64,000 nucleotides of DNA, taken from the NCBI GenBank assembly GCA_016946835.1, contig JACVTC010000042.1, positions 726,001 through 790,000 of the forward strand, given 5' to 3'. Positions within the stretch are counted from its first letter, which is position 1. Every line of letters starts with the position of its first letter. This document shows positions 42,401 through 55,860 of this stretch, piece after piece. The position numbers and the translations under genes are program-made. The stretch comes from Neocallimastix lanati (nom. inval.) (Eukaryota > Neocallimastigomycota > Neocallimastigomycetes > Neocallimastigales > Neocallimastigaceae). The notes under the pieces are model-generated. The model was not told where the DNA came from and ran no database searches. It saw only the letters and a program-made list of their open reading frames with translations.

Positions 42401-45400
42401 ACCCGAGTATCTATTATTATAAGTAATTACGTTCGCTATGTAGTTAACTATAATAGATTTTCCTTTGTAATTTTCAAATATTCCATTGTGACCTTCATCA
42501 ATTTTGATAAGATAATCTTTATCTGCAGTTACTGTTTTTAAACCACTTCCTGCCCCACTAAGACAAAGGTAATCTGAAGCACCTAAACCACCACTTTGTT
42601 TGGCATCCCCTGAGCAGGTCACCGAGGATAATTTTGAGGTTATTTCAGTACTTTCATTAGACGAGATAGTAAAGTATTTAGTATTTGAACTGTTCTTCAC
42701 ATAGCCAATGGTTGGTTCACAAACACTATTACTACAACTGAATAATGAATATCCGGTACCCGCTTCAACAGCAGTATTAGCAATAACATGATAGAAACCA
42801 TTTTCAATCTTTTGACCAATTTTTGCACCACTAGCATCGTTTGAATTTGTATATGTAGTTTTTGAACCACCACAAGTGTAATAATTATATTGACCATTAG
42901 TATTAATTATATAATATTGACTATCCGTTCCTATTATTTTAAATCATGTACAAATAAAAAAAATTATTTTTTTGTTCAAATTAATCAAACTTTAAAAAAA
43001 AAATGTATTATAAGCTATTTCTAATTAAAAATTATTAATAGTATACAATAGTAATGACTTTATTACTCACCATCATAATTATTGAATACAAATGCATTCT
43101 TTATAGACTTTATGAGAACACTTCCCCCGGATGCAATAAAATTATTTGTTTCTCCTACGGTAATCACATAATATTTGGAGTCATTACCACTTTCGAAATC
43201 AATGGCATTAGCATCAATACCGTCTATGCAAAGCTTATTACCAGTTAAAATTTCACCAACATTGGAGGAACATGCAGTCTTTATGGTAGCAGTATTGCTT
43301 GTTTTTCCTTTTTCCATAGTATAATAGGATGTACCTACTTTAACATAACCATAGGTTTGAGTGCATGCTCCATCCGCACAATTATAAAGTTCGAGTGCAG
43401 TAGCGACAGAAACTGTACCATCGTTGGCAAAATCAATATCATTGTACTTTTTACTCGCAGATAATTCCAATAAATGAATACCATCAGATAAAATATCTAT
43501 ATATTTATATTTTATATAAAAGAATAAAAAACAAAATAGAAAAATAATAATAAGAAAAAAAAGAAATAAAATAAATATGCAATTTAATTTAATATGTAAT
43601 AATATACTAAAAATTTTAAATAATAAAAGAATATATAAAATATTTTATATATTATATATAAATTTTATATGAATTATTAAAAATATTTATATAACATTAA
43701 AAAAAAAAAAAAAAAAAAAGCTTACTTAATTTGTATGGATTTTCGACCATGGAAGTTGAAGTAACATCAATAATAATATCAGGATTTGCACTCTTAGTGA
43801 ATGGATTTCCATTACATGCATCTCCTTTGAATTGATATAGACCAGGTTCATTAAATCCAATGGTGATGGCATTACCGATACAAAGCTTATTACCGGTATA
43901 TAATTTTCCAAAATCTGTTCCTGCTGTTGCACAGGTTTCCACAAGACTAGCTACTTTAGCATTTGTTCCAGTCTTTGGGATTTCCAGGTATTCTGGAATA
44001 CTACCGGTGGTCTTCACATAACCATAAGTTTGGATACAACTATTTTTACTGGTTTGACAGTAGTAGAGGGCTAAATTGGTGATGGAACCCACTTCAGAGA
44101 TTAAATTATTATAGGTTCCGATAGTGACAACCTTAGCAGTATTTACGTTAATGGCGTTTGCTCCATCAGCAATGGTTCCTACGGATCGTATTTAAAATTA
44201 AAATGATTAAATTATAATTAGTAAAATATTAATATCTTAAAATATATATATATGAAATCTGGTTTATTTTGGTTTTTATAAATTATTCAATTTTTATTCT
44301 TTAAATTTTAGTAAAAGTACTAATAAATAATTTTTATTTTATTTGTAATTTTTTAAATTTATACTTTTTGATTAAATTTTTATTTTATTTTTATATAAAA
44401 AAATTTCACAAAAAAGAAAAAAATAAAAATATTAATTTACCGGTAAGAGTAGTTATTGAAACAATGTTAGGTAACATTCTTGCAAATTTATATTCTGTTC
44501 CTTCATAATATATATAATTAGCTGTTGTTGATGCGATGGCAACACCTGTGTTATCAACACAGAAATTACCATCATTTTTCAATTTACCAATGGTATTACA
44601 ATCGGCAGCACCAGTTTCAGAAGCTGAAACCGCATCTATTTTGACCTCATAATAAGCTGAATTACTTTCAACATAACCTCTAGTTCTTGTACATGAACCA
44701 TTGTTACATTCATACATACGTAAATTATTAACTTCTCCGCTTATATCTCCCCCAAGTGCTTGAGTCTTCATTGTAGTAATATTAATTACATTTACGGAGG
44801 TATCTAATTAATAATATTTTAAATATTATTCAAAATTAAAATTTTAATAAATTTTTTTTTTTTTTTGTTTGCTTGAAAAAATTATTATCTAAATTTTTAT
44901 AGAATATATAGATTTAAATATATATATCTTTTTTTTTTTTTTTTTTTTAATTTAGTGCTTACCACTGACAGCAGCATTATAATAGATAATGTTAGTATCT
45001 GAAGTAATCACTATACCGGTACTACCATCGGTTGTAGAAACAAGTGATTTAAAGATAGAGGCAGGAGAAAGATTACCAGTTAATACATGGAATGAGACGG
45101 CTGAATAATCGGCAAGAATTGTTGAACTTTCGCCTAAGCATAATTTATTGTTATTATCTAATAATCCAATTTTACCCGATGCACATGCAACACCCGCTGA
45201 AGCAGATTTTCCGCCTTCATTAGTTATTTCCATAACCCCATCACTAAAAGCGTAAAAAGTACTAGCAGCCCAAGTTTCAGTAGCCGCTAATTGTGTACAT
45301 TTTCCACCGGAAAGTTTACAATAACTTGCATAATTTGCATTCCAGCTACCTGGTTCTTCAGTCGTCACGGTACCACGAGTCTTCATCTTTGCATAACCGA

Positions 45401-47277
45401 TGGTTTGTTCACAGCCTCCCGCACTACAAGCATAGATGACCAAATTAGAGGCTTCTGCCGTATCTACAAAGTCTGTTCCTAAGGTAATCTCCTTTTTGGT
45501 GGCTACATTATAAACGTGAACGCCACTTTCAATTTTTGAAGCACAGGTGGAGCCATTGGCTTGCACTCCATAAATTTTTCCATCGGTGTTTAGACAGAAA
45601 GTTGCTGCACTACCGGCATCACAAGTATTTATAGTGACACCAGTACATGGACCTAACTTCTTGACTATTTTACAACAAAAAAAAAAAAAAAAAAAAGAAA
45701 AAAGAAAAAATAAATAAAAATATTATTTTTTATATTAGGAAACAAAAAAAAAATACATATTTATATTATATATTTAGTATTTTAACTATTTTTTAATTCT
45801 TTTTTAAGTAAAACTTATATTGAAAAATGAATTAATAAAAAAAAAAGAAAATAAAAAACTTACTTGATACAACTGGAGCATTTTCACCCTCAATACAAAG
45901 ACCATTATCACTACAGGTGAATTCTGTTGCACCTCCTGAACAACTACTTCCACTTTTATCGGTGACAACCTTATTTGCGTCAACACAAACCTTCGTCTTA
46001 CTGGTATCTAATGTAATGGAACCATTACCTACAGTAATAACACCAGTCTTACCAGGTTTAATAGTTTGATAGAATGGACTATTATCACCGTAGCTCATGA
46101 GGTAGGATTTAGCTGTAGTACTCATTACATCGGTAACCTTTCCGTTGTAGAGACAGAGTTTCTTTTCACTTGTAAATTTACCTATATTACTTTCATCACA
46201 TGAAGAATTCGTAGTCTCTGCGGTACATGATTCCTCTGAACACTTTAAAATAACATTACCGGAATCAGAAAAGACATTATCCGTCACATAATAGTAACCA
46301 ATTTCTATTGAGTTTAAATTTATTTATGTATGGGGATAAGCGTATATACAATTTAGGGGTAAAATAAATATTAATAAATGATTTTTTATATAATTCGGAA
46401 ATCATTATATATATATGATATTTTATCTTTTATTAATCTTTATTTTTTTTTTTTTTTTTTTTTTTTTTTTATTTATTTATTTTTAATTATGATTAAATAA
46501 ATAGCAAATAAAAAAAATATATTAAGAAATTTAATTGTATTTCAACTTCTTAATTTATTATTAGAAATTTTTACCTGGTTTAATCTGGGCAATAATCGTA
46601 GCATCAGAATTAGCAACAACTTTTTGGAAATTAGCATTATCAATGCTGGTATAGTAAACTTTTGAAGCAGATACATCAGCAAGTGCGAAAGCAGGTGAAG
46701 CTCCAGTTTTTCCTAAACAAAGTTGAAGAGTACCTTCATTGACTTTAACTTTACCTACCTCGAGGAGAGCATTACAGTTAGCCGTGACAGCGGCAGATTG
46801 ATTACAATTAGATTCAGTGCATGCCTTGACATTAGTATCACCTACTAAAATGGTACCGCTAACTACTGAACATTTACCAGTTTCACATTGGAAAAGTAAA
46901 AGATCATTAAGATCAGCGAGTGCAACATTAGGAATATCTATCTTTTTATAAAGATTGAGGCTCTCCATCTTTTTATAGGTGTAAAGACCTGAAAGACTAC
47001 TATCAGTAGAATATGTTTCATCACTATACTTATAAGCAGTGTATTTATCGCTCTTAACTAAATAATCATCACCTATATGAATAAAAATAAAAAAAAAAAA
47101 TTAACATATTATTATTATTATTATTATTAATTATTATTTATTATTAATTATAACTATAATTATTATTTATTATTATTATTTATTATTATTTATTATTATT
47201 ATCATTTATTATTATTATTATTAATTATTATTATTATTATTAATTATTATTATTATTTTTATAAATTATTTATAATT

Positions 47278-47308
<31 letters not shown>

Positions 47309-47400
47309 TTTTTATAATATTATTTATAATTATTATTATTATTATAATTATTTTTATTATTATTTATTTTGTTATTATTTATTATTTATAATTATTATTA

Positions 47401-47435
<35 letters not shown>

Positions 47436-47716
47436 CATTTATTATTATTATTATTTATAATTATTATTATTATTATTTATTTTGTTATTATTTATTATTA
47501 TTTATTTTATTATTATTTATTATTTATTATTATTTATTTTGTTATTATTTATTATTTATAATTATAATTATTATTATTTATTATTATTATTATTTATTAT
47601 TATTATTATTTATTATTATTTATATTTATTATTTATTTGTTATTAATTATTATTATTATTTTATTATTATTATTATTTTATTATTATTATTATTTATTAT
47701 TTGTTATTAATTATTA

Positions 47717-47756
<40 letters not shown>

Positions 47757-50700
47757 GTATTATTATTATAGTAAATATTTTCTCTCTATATATTATACTC
47801 TATTAATTATTATTATTTAAAAATCAAAATAATTAAATTTATATTTTTTGTGTAACATAGTACAATTTATTTAAAATTTTTTACTATATTTACTTAATAT
47901 TAATATTTGTAGATTCCAACTATAACTACAAATAATAACTATTTATACTTATTATTTACTACCACTAATAACTATTTATACTTATTATTTACTACCACTA
48001 ATAACTATTTATACTTATTATTTACTACCACTAATAACTATTTATACTTATTATTTACTACCACTAATAACTATTTATACTTATATTATTCAATTCAAAC
48101 TTTATTTTAATCTAATATAATCTAACATTTATTTCTTTTTTTTTTTTTTTTTATTATTAATATTTCATTATTTTACCTTCATAGCTTTTATCTACAACAA
48201 TAGTAGTGGAAGTCATCCTTATCATTTTATTAGATTCCAATTTACTACCAGAGGCGACCTCCCCTAATATATAGGATTGAACATCACTACCAAGGATGGG
48301 AAGCTCGACTTTTTCAGTGCTACTAACACATAAATACTTCCTATTACTAATTTTAATGAATTTTCCAATATAGTTAGTGCATTCCGCATTTGCAGTGTCA
48401 GTGGTTTCGGTAGCCCCAAGAGTATTTCCGATGTCATAGTATAATGCACCTTCAGCATCATAGGCATAACCAGAAACATTTTTACAGATACCGTTATCAG
48501 CACATTCGAAAAGACCTATTTTTGCTCTCTTGCTTGCATCATCGAAATCAGCATGGTCTGGGGTGGTGATGGCATTTGAATCGACCTTGTAAAGGTTAAA
48601 TCGATCAGTGTAATCTAAAGTGAATGAGGAAGTGGTGGCCTTAATGACGATACTGGTACTACTTTCAGAAGAAGCAAAGATATTAGATTGTTCATTCGAA
48701 ATAAGTAGAGCGCTACTGGTCATGGCTTTCTTGACAGGAGTATTAGCGCCTTGAGTGCAGAGTTCCCCATTGGTTAATAAGTTACCGATATCGTCAGCAG
48801 TAGCACATTGAACTCCAGTGAAATCAACAATATTATTCTCTCCAGTGGAAGCGAAAGAGAAATACTTGGTGTCGGCTGGAAGAGCGTCTCCTGATTTAAT
48901 ATAACCATAGGTTCGCTTACATTTACCATCCGTACAATCAAAGATATTCCATGAGCCAATATCTTGTGCCGTCACTGCCGTAGTATCGGCCAGGCTAACC
49001 TCTTCATAAATATTGGAATATAAACCATTTCGATCTTTAAGATTCTTGTACACGAAAATGCCATCTACTCCTTCTGAAATAGCAAATTTTTTGGATTCAG
49101 CGACATATTGTACAAACTCATCTCCGCGGTCAATTATAAGATTAGTTGGTCCAGTAACTAAATATTTAAAATTAATTTTTAATTTAAAATAAAAGAAAAG
49201 AAAAAATTAAATTTAGATTAATAATAGAAATAAAGCGCAATATATAAATGAATATAAAATAATAATGAAAATAAAATAATAATAAAAAAAATAATAAAAA
49301 AAAATAATGATAAAAAATAATAATAATAAAAAAAATAATAATAATAAAAAAATAATAATAATAAAAAAATAATAAATAATAAAAAATAATAATAATAATA
49401 ATAAATAATAATAAAAATAATAGTAAAAAAAAAAAAAAGTATTAAAAATAAAATAATAATTAAAACAAAATAATAATGAAAAAATTTTAATAAAAAAAAA
49501 TAATGAATATAAAATAAAACTGAATCATTAAAAAAATAATAACTCTATTTTAATATATTTTATATATGTAAGAAGTTCACTAAATTTCAACTTTAAAACA
49601 TTATGCTTATATACATATTTTCAAATATTTGAATAAAACAAAAATAAATAAATAAATAAATAAATAAATAAAATTTTATTTAATTACCTTCAAAGGAATG
49701 TTCTAAAGCAATAAGGGAATCAGTAATTCGGATCATTTTTCTCTTGTCAGTATCACTATCAAATACATTATTAGCGCCACTGAAATCAGTATTTCCAAGT
49801 GGATAATATCCATTCTCCAAGAGAACCTTTTCTGTTCCATCAAGACATAAGTATTTCTTGTCACCAATGGTAACGATTTCACCGATGCTATTAGCACAAC
49901 TTTCACCTTCCACAATAGTGTAAGCGGCTGAATATGGAGAGGAAGCAGCTTTTTTATTAAGATAATAGAACTCATTGCCTTTAATGGCATAACCTCCAAT
50001 GACTGAACAGACCCCATCTCCCGCACAATCATAAAGAATCAAATCAGACTTGTTACTATTTGAAATGCTAGTCGTGTCTATTTTTTCACTATGATAAGTG
50101 AGAATAGCGTTGTCGTAAAGGTAGATATTATCATAGATGATATAATTCGTGCCTACTTCAACGACAATATTTTTAGAGGCGGTTTCATAAAATGGATCTC
50201 CATTAGCAGTCTTAAGAACTAAAACTTTTTTAGTTGAGGTATCTGCAATAATTTTGGTTTCATCATTAGCATATTTAATGCAAAGTTCACCATCTCTCAT
50301 AAGACCGTTGGTTCCACCAGTTGCACATGTAGTAAATTCTGCAGGATTAGTAGGGTCACTCAATATGGCATTAGAGGTACCATCGGCATAATATTTGAAG
50401 TATTTTTTTTCATTACCAGATTTCATATAACCGTAAGTCTGTTGACAATGACCTTCTTTACAGTTAAACAGTACCCATTTATTAACATCCGTTTGGGAAA
50501 TACTTGACGTATCTGCCAAGGAATATTCATCAAAAACATTAGAGTTATCATCATGAATCTTATAATTCTTCACACCCAATAATCCTTCGATTTTTTCAAA
50601 ATTGTTAGACGATTCAATATACTTATAAGCGTAATATGATGTTCCAGTCTTAACGACATAATGTCTGTTGTTTTCAGCTATAAATAATTATTTAATATAT

Positions 50701-53018
50701 ATATATATATATGTATATTTTTTTTTTATATTTTATAAATAATAAATATATATTAATTTAAATAATCCCCAATAAATTTATATTATGACAATTTGATTTA
50801 ATTAAGCTATTATTATCATTATTATGTATTATTTATAATCATTATTAATTTTTATTCTTTAATATTAATTAAACTTTATAATAATTTTAATTTTTTGTTT
50901 GTTATTTCGTTTAGAAATTCAATTCATTTTATTATATTAAAAAAAAAAAAAAACATGATATAATAAAAATAATAAACTACCTTTGAATTTATCATCCAAA
51001 TAAATATCCTGTGCACTATCGCTAATGATAATCATTTTATTGGAGATACTTAGGAATGGGGATACACTAGTACCACTACCTAAAACATAATTACCGACAT
51101 TTTCTTCCAAAAGTGGTAAGGATATGTTTTCGTCAAGACAGATACGGTATACACCACCACCGCCACTTTTATAGACAAGACCAATATTGTCTTTGGTACA
51201 TCCACTAGCTGGAGCTGTTTGTTGAGCTTTCACTGAACCTTCAGTGGTTATAATAAAGTAATCTTCGCCGGCTTTGTGATAACCCGATATAATATCACAT
51301 TCACCACTTTGACACTTGTACATACGAATCAATGACTTGTTGTCAGAGTCGTCATAATCACCGTCGTTGAGGGTTTCACCATCAGTTCTTATCATTTGTA
51401 TACCTATTCAAAGATTATTAAATATTAAAATAAATATATTAATCGCTAATATCTACTATCTTTTTTTTTTATTATTTAATTATTTATTTATGGTTTCATA
51501 TTAACTCTATGACCTCATTAACAATTCCATAAAAAAAGGATAAAAAAAAAGGATAAAAATAAACGATAAAAAAAATGATAAAAAAATGATAAAAATAAAA
51601 AAAAAGGATAAAAAAAAAGGATAAAAATAATAATAAAAAAAATGATAAAAAACAAATTGATAAAACAAAAAAAAAGAAATACTATACCGGTTGTTGAATC
51701 ATCAATAGTGACGACACTGTCGGCACTCTTACAGCGACCATCTTTACAAAGAAGTTCCAAGATCTTGTCTTCATCAAGTTCATTGCTGGCCGTCAATGGA
51801 ACGGTACTTTTATCGCCATGCTCCATAATCTTTACCTTTTCCTTATTCGCATACACATACTTGAGGTTATTGGTGTAGGTGACATTGAGCGTGATGATCT
51901 TATCCTGGATACTGACGATCGCGTAGTTCTCATTGATACCGGTGATGCCAAAGACATCAATGGCTGGATTTGAGTTTTTGGTGACCAGGTAGTTACCATT
52001 ATTGGCCCCTGTGAGATCAATTTTACCGTTAGTCGTGGTATCAAGACAAAAGGAGATGACCTCGTTATTCACAAAAAGTTGACTGATATTACTGGCGGTA
52101 CATTCCGTACCTATAGGTACTTCTCCCTTCTTACATCTCACACCACTTCCCTTATCTTGGCAGGTGTAGACGGTCTTAGCATCAATCACATAGTATCCGA
52201 CTTGATTTTGTTCAGCACAAGTGATCGTTTCACCTTCACCAGTACAGTAGTAGAGACGGCCTTCTTCAATAGTATTCGTAATTTGCTTGGAAGTATCAGG
52301 ATTTATTAGGTAGTACGTGTTCTGAAGACCTTTTTATTTTCAATTAAAAGTTTTCATTACAAAAAAAAATAATTATAAAAAAATTAAAATTTTATTATTC
52401 ATACAAAACAATAATAATAAAAAATTAAAATTTTATTACTAATAATAATTCTAATTTCTATAAAATAAGATATATGGCCTTTCTATTTATTTGTTCAATA
52501 ATACTATTAAAGCATTAATTAATTAATAAAATTCTAATTTCTATAAAACAAGATATGACCTTTCTATTTATTTGTTCAATAATACTTATTAAAGCATTAA
52601 TTAATTAATTAATAAAATTCTAATTTCTATAAAATAAGATATGATCTTTCTATTTAATTGTTCAATAATACTATTAAAGTATTAATCATTAATAATTTAA
52701 TAGGGATAATAGAATTACTTACAATGTCCTCCACCAATCTTTACATCACAGACTATTTATAAAAACAAAATAAATTATAAAAAAGTAATGAAAAAATTAC
52801 AAAAAATATTAGATTTATTTTTACATTAATCATAATTTATATTACGTATATATGAGAAATTAATGTTCATATTAATATTTCTTAAACTACAACATATTTT
52901 TCGTACTGATATATTTATCAGATCAAATTTCATTTATTATACTTACCCTCTTCAGAATAAACCGTAGTTATTCGATTCCCTATAAAAAGCAAGCCAAGAA
53001 GGCTTTTCAAAATTTTAT
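38230..53018 (-). CDS. Gene 2: multi-exon scaffoldin-like secreted protein, about 2,950 aa, damaged 5' end
   Basis: Exons in order: 52947-53018 (signal peptide), 52723-52752, 51688-52330, 50981-51403, 49688-50677, 48177-49157, 46575-47072, 45864-46304, 44963-45664, 44441-44803, 43726-44178, 43071-43496, 42403-42930, 41408-41815, 40338-40796, 39546-39965, 38230-39269. Introns 3-16 are GT-AG (mostly gtaagt), all phase 1, and the frame is continuous for 2,924 residues from 52330. Modules of about 130-160 residues read L.LY.C..G.C..TYGY(I/V)K....YY......C....IG.L....LCI, then a beta-like tail. The C-terminus is a Cys-rich cap ending CNPPPQQ, with no anchor. Exon 1 reads KILKSLLGLLFIG, a good signal core, but the expected ATG at 53018 lacks its G, and exon 3 is out of phase with exon 2 by one base. 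It is therefore either a pseudogene, a sequence with two single-base errors, or my 5' model is wrong. The scaffoldin role is inferred from resemblance to fungal scaffoldin repeats. Confidence 0.72.
39365..39422. repeat. (AAT)19 microsatellite in gene 2 intron 16
   Basis: About nineteen AAT units lie in the last intron of gene 2 (39270-39545). Confidence 0.9.
40049..40145. repeat. 52-bp tandem duplication in gene 2 intron 15
   Basis: ATAAAGTAAATATTTAAAAA plus its following AT-rich arm occurs at 40049 and again at 40101, with one or two mismatches. Confidence 0.8.
40201..40334. repeat. 67-bp tandem duplication abutting a splice donor, gene 2 intron 15
   Basis: The unit beginning ATTAATTTTTAATCTTTTTT and containing CATATTTAGAAGAAAAGTAA occurs at 40201 and 40268. 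The second copy runs into the intron 15 donor, read on the minus strand as gtaagt at 40332-40337. Confidence 0.8.
47105..47762. repeat. Large ATT/TTAT microsatellite in gene 2 intron 6
   Basis: About 650 bases of ATT, ATTT and AATT units make up most of intron 6 (47073-48176, 1,104 bases, the longest intron seen here). TTTTGTTATTATTTATTATT recurs several times as a higher-order unit. Confidence 0.9.
47935..48085. repeat. 33-bp minisatellite, four and a half copies, gene 2 intron 6
   Basis: The unit starts ATAACTATTTATACTTATTA and ends TTTACTACCACTA. Copies start at 47935, 47968, 48001 and 48034, and a partial one at 48067. The full copies appear identical, so the array is young. Confidence 0.95.
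49250..49520. repeat. AATAA-type microsatellite in gene 2 intron 5
   Basis: AATAATAAAAAA and AATAAT units fill much of intron 5 (49158-49687), with no strict period. Confidence 0.75.
52445..52695. repeat. Three tandem copies of an 83-86 bp unit in gene 2 intron 2
   Basis: The block TTCTAATTTCTATAAAATAA ... GACCTTTCTATTTATTTGTT ... AATACTATTAAAGCATTAAT starts at about 52449, 52532 and 52618, with small differences in the TTAA linker. It lies inside the intron between the 30-bp exon and exon 3. Confidence 0.9.
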
Positions 53019-53099
53019 GTAGTTATAATGATATAAGATTTAGTCATTTTAAATATTATTATAAAAATATATTCAAAACATTTTTTATATATAAATTAT

Positions 53100-53317
53100 T
53101 ATATGTGTATCATATTTATTATTAAAATAATCTTTTTATTATTATTTTTGATTATTATTATTAACAATCTTTCTATTATTATTATTACTATTTATTATTA
53201 TATCATTTTTATTATTATTATTTTTATTATTTTTATTTATTATTATTATTATTAACAATCTTTCTATTATTATTATTACTATTTATTATTATATCATTAT
53301 TTTTATTACTATTTTTG

Positions 53318-53350
<33 letters not shown>

Positions 53351-53644
53351 ATTTATTATAATTTATTATTATTTATTATTCATTATTTATTATTTATTAT
53401 TATTATTATTATTATCTTTATTATTATAATTTAGTATTATTTATATATTATTATTATTATTAATATTATATTAATATTATAATTATTAATTTTATTTAAT
53501 ATTATTATTATAATTTATATTATTATTATTATTATTATTAATCTTTTATTATTATTAATTACTATTAGTAATTATTTTTATGATTATTATTTTACATTAT
53601 TATTTAATACTATTATTATTATTATTGTTTATTATTATTATTTA

Positions 53645-53677
<33 letters not shown>

Positions 53678-53684
53678 ATTATTA

Positions 53685-53720
<36 letters not shown>

Positions 53721-54095
53721 TATTATTATTATAATTATTAATTTTATTTATTATTATAATTTATTATTTATTATTATTATTAATCTTTTATTATTATTAT
53801 TATAATTTATTATTTATTATTATTATTAATCTTTTATTATTATTATTATTAATCTTATTATTTATATTATTATTATTATTATAATTTATATTATAATTAT
53901 TATTATTATTAGTATTATTATTATTTATGTATTATTATCTTTATTATTATTATTTATCATTATTTATTATTATAACTATTATCATTTTTAATATTACTAT
54001 TATTATTTATTATTTATCATTATTTATTATTACTATTAACATTTATTATTATTATTATTATTATTATCATTATTATTATTGTCCTAGTTATTATA
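53100..54095. repeat. Compound ATT-rich repeat tract upstream of gene 2
   Basis: About 1 kb of ATT and TTTATT units with interspersed words such as AATCTTTTATTATTATTA and AACAATCTTTCTATTATTAT, several of them duplicated. It sits directly upstream of the apparent gene 2 signal-peptide exon, where a promoter would be expected. Confidence 0.85.
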
Positions 54096-54987
54096 ATTTT
54101 GATATTTAATAGTTTTAAGGAATAACCCTTCAATAACACTTTTAATAATTTAAAGGTATCTAATCATTTCTTTCGTATTAAAAATAAATTAATAATAATT
54201 AGAATTAATAATCAATTAATAATTTTACCTAAAAATATTTTTTTTAAACATTTTATGACAATTTTCACAGAAACTCTTTTTTCTTTTTTCTATTTTATTA
54301 ATATTTTTGTATAGTAATTGAAAGTATTTTCTGCGATGAACAAAAAATAATTTATAATAAAAGATAAAATAAAAATTTCAAACAAACAAATGAAAAAATA
54401 AAATAAAAAAAAAAGAGAAATAATAATTATATACAATTGAATATAATTAAAACAGTTTTTTTTTATAAAAAGAATAGAAATAATAATTATAAAAGAATAT
54501 CTACAATTAAATATAATTAAAATAATTTTTTTTTATAAATAAAGATATTTAATAATAAATAGATTAATTTTTTTTTTATTTTTTTTTTTATATATTCATT
54601 AATTTTTTTTTTTTTTTTTTTGAGGTCTTTATATACTCAAAAAAAATTTTAAAGTTTTTGCATTTCTATTTTTTAATTTAAAAGAGATTAGAACACGTGA
54701 ATTATTTACATTATTTAATAAAAAAATACATAAATAAATGTGTTATTAAAATTCAAATGAAGTTATTGAAGCGCTTTATCAACACAATTCAATTAATAAT
54801 TGATGATAATTAGGCGATATTGAAATACTATTTATTATGAATACTATTTTTTTTTTAAAATAATATATATATGATTAATCTTACTATTTATGTCTTCAAA
54901 TATTAGTAATAATATAGTTATAATTAAAACAAAAAATAATCATTTCAATTGATACTTATTTTTATAATAATACTATTAATAATAACA

Positions 54988-55167
<180 letters not shown>

Positions 55168-55199
55168 TATTTTTATTATTATAATTTATTAGTCTTTAT

Positions 55200-55860
55200 A
55201 TTATTTATTAAAAATTATTTATTTATTCACTTAAAATCTATTAAATTTATTTACTTACTATATTATTATTCATTAAATTTAGTTAATTATTCACTGCTTA
55301 TGTATAATATTTAAATTATATAAGAAATAAATTAAATAATTAAATTAATAAATTTTATATTTAATTAAAGAATTTAAATATATATTTTTTAAATTACTTA
55401 TTTTAATAGACAATCTTTAATAATTATTTATTTATTTATTATTATAACTTTATTTAAAATATAATTATTTATTCATTTACTTAATATTTAAATTATTTAT
55501 TTACAGCTTTATGTATAAAATTACTAATATTTCATATATGTGTATTACTATAATTTGAACATTTGGATTATTAATAATAATAATTGACGTTACCACTAAT
55601 TAAAATAATTCAAATGATTGATCTTAGTAATAAGATTTTATTTTTTTTTTTAAAAATTCCTAGTAAAATACCTAAATGAATATTTTTATTGCCAAATAAA
55701 ACAGGCTAATTAAAGTTTATTAGTTAAAAATTTTTTATAAACTTAAATCATACTTTATTTCAATATAAAAATAAAATATTTCACTGAATATTATATAATT
55801 CTCTTTATTATGATTACTGCCAGTAGTACATTTTGAAATATGTGGCTGTTAAAAAATTAA
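55200..55860. repeat. Dispersed degenerate repeat, copy 2
   Basis: Shares ordered words with 33360-33960, most clearly CCTAAATGAATATTTTTATT and CAGGCTAATTAAAGTTTATT near 55670-55720. Both copies follow sequence of the type ATTTATTTATTCACTTAAA. Orientation is the same in both places. Confidence 0.45.
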
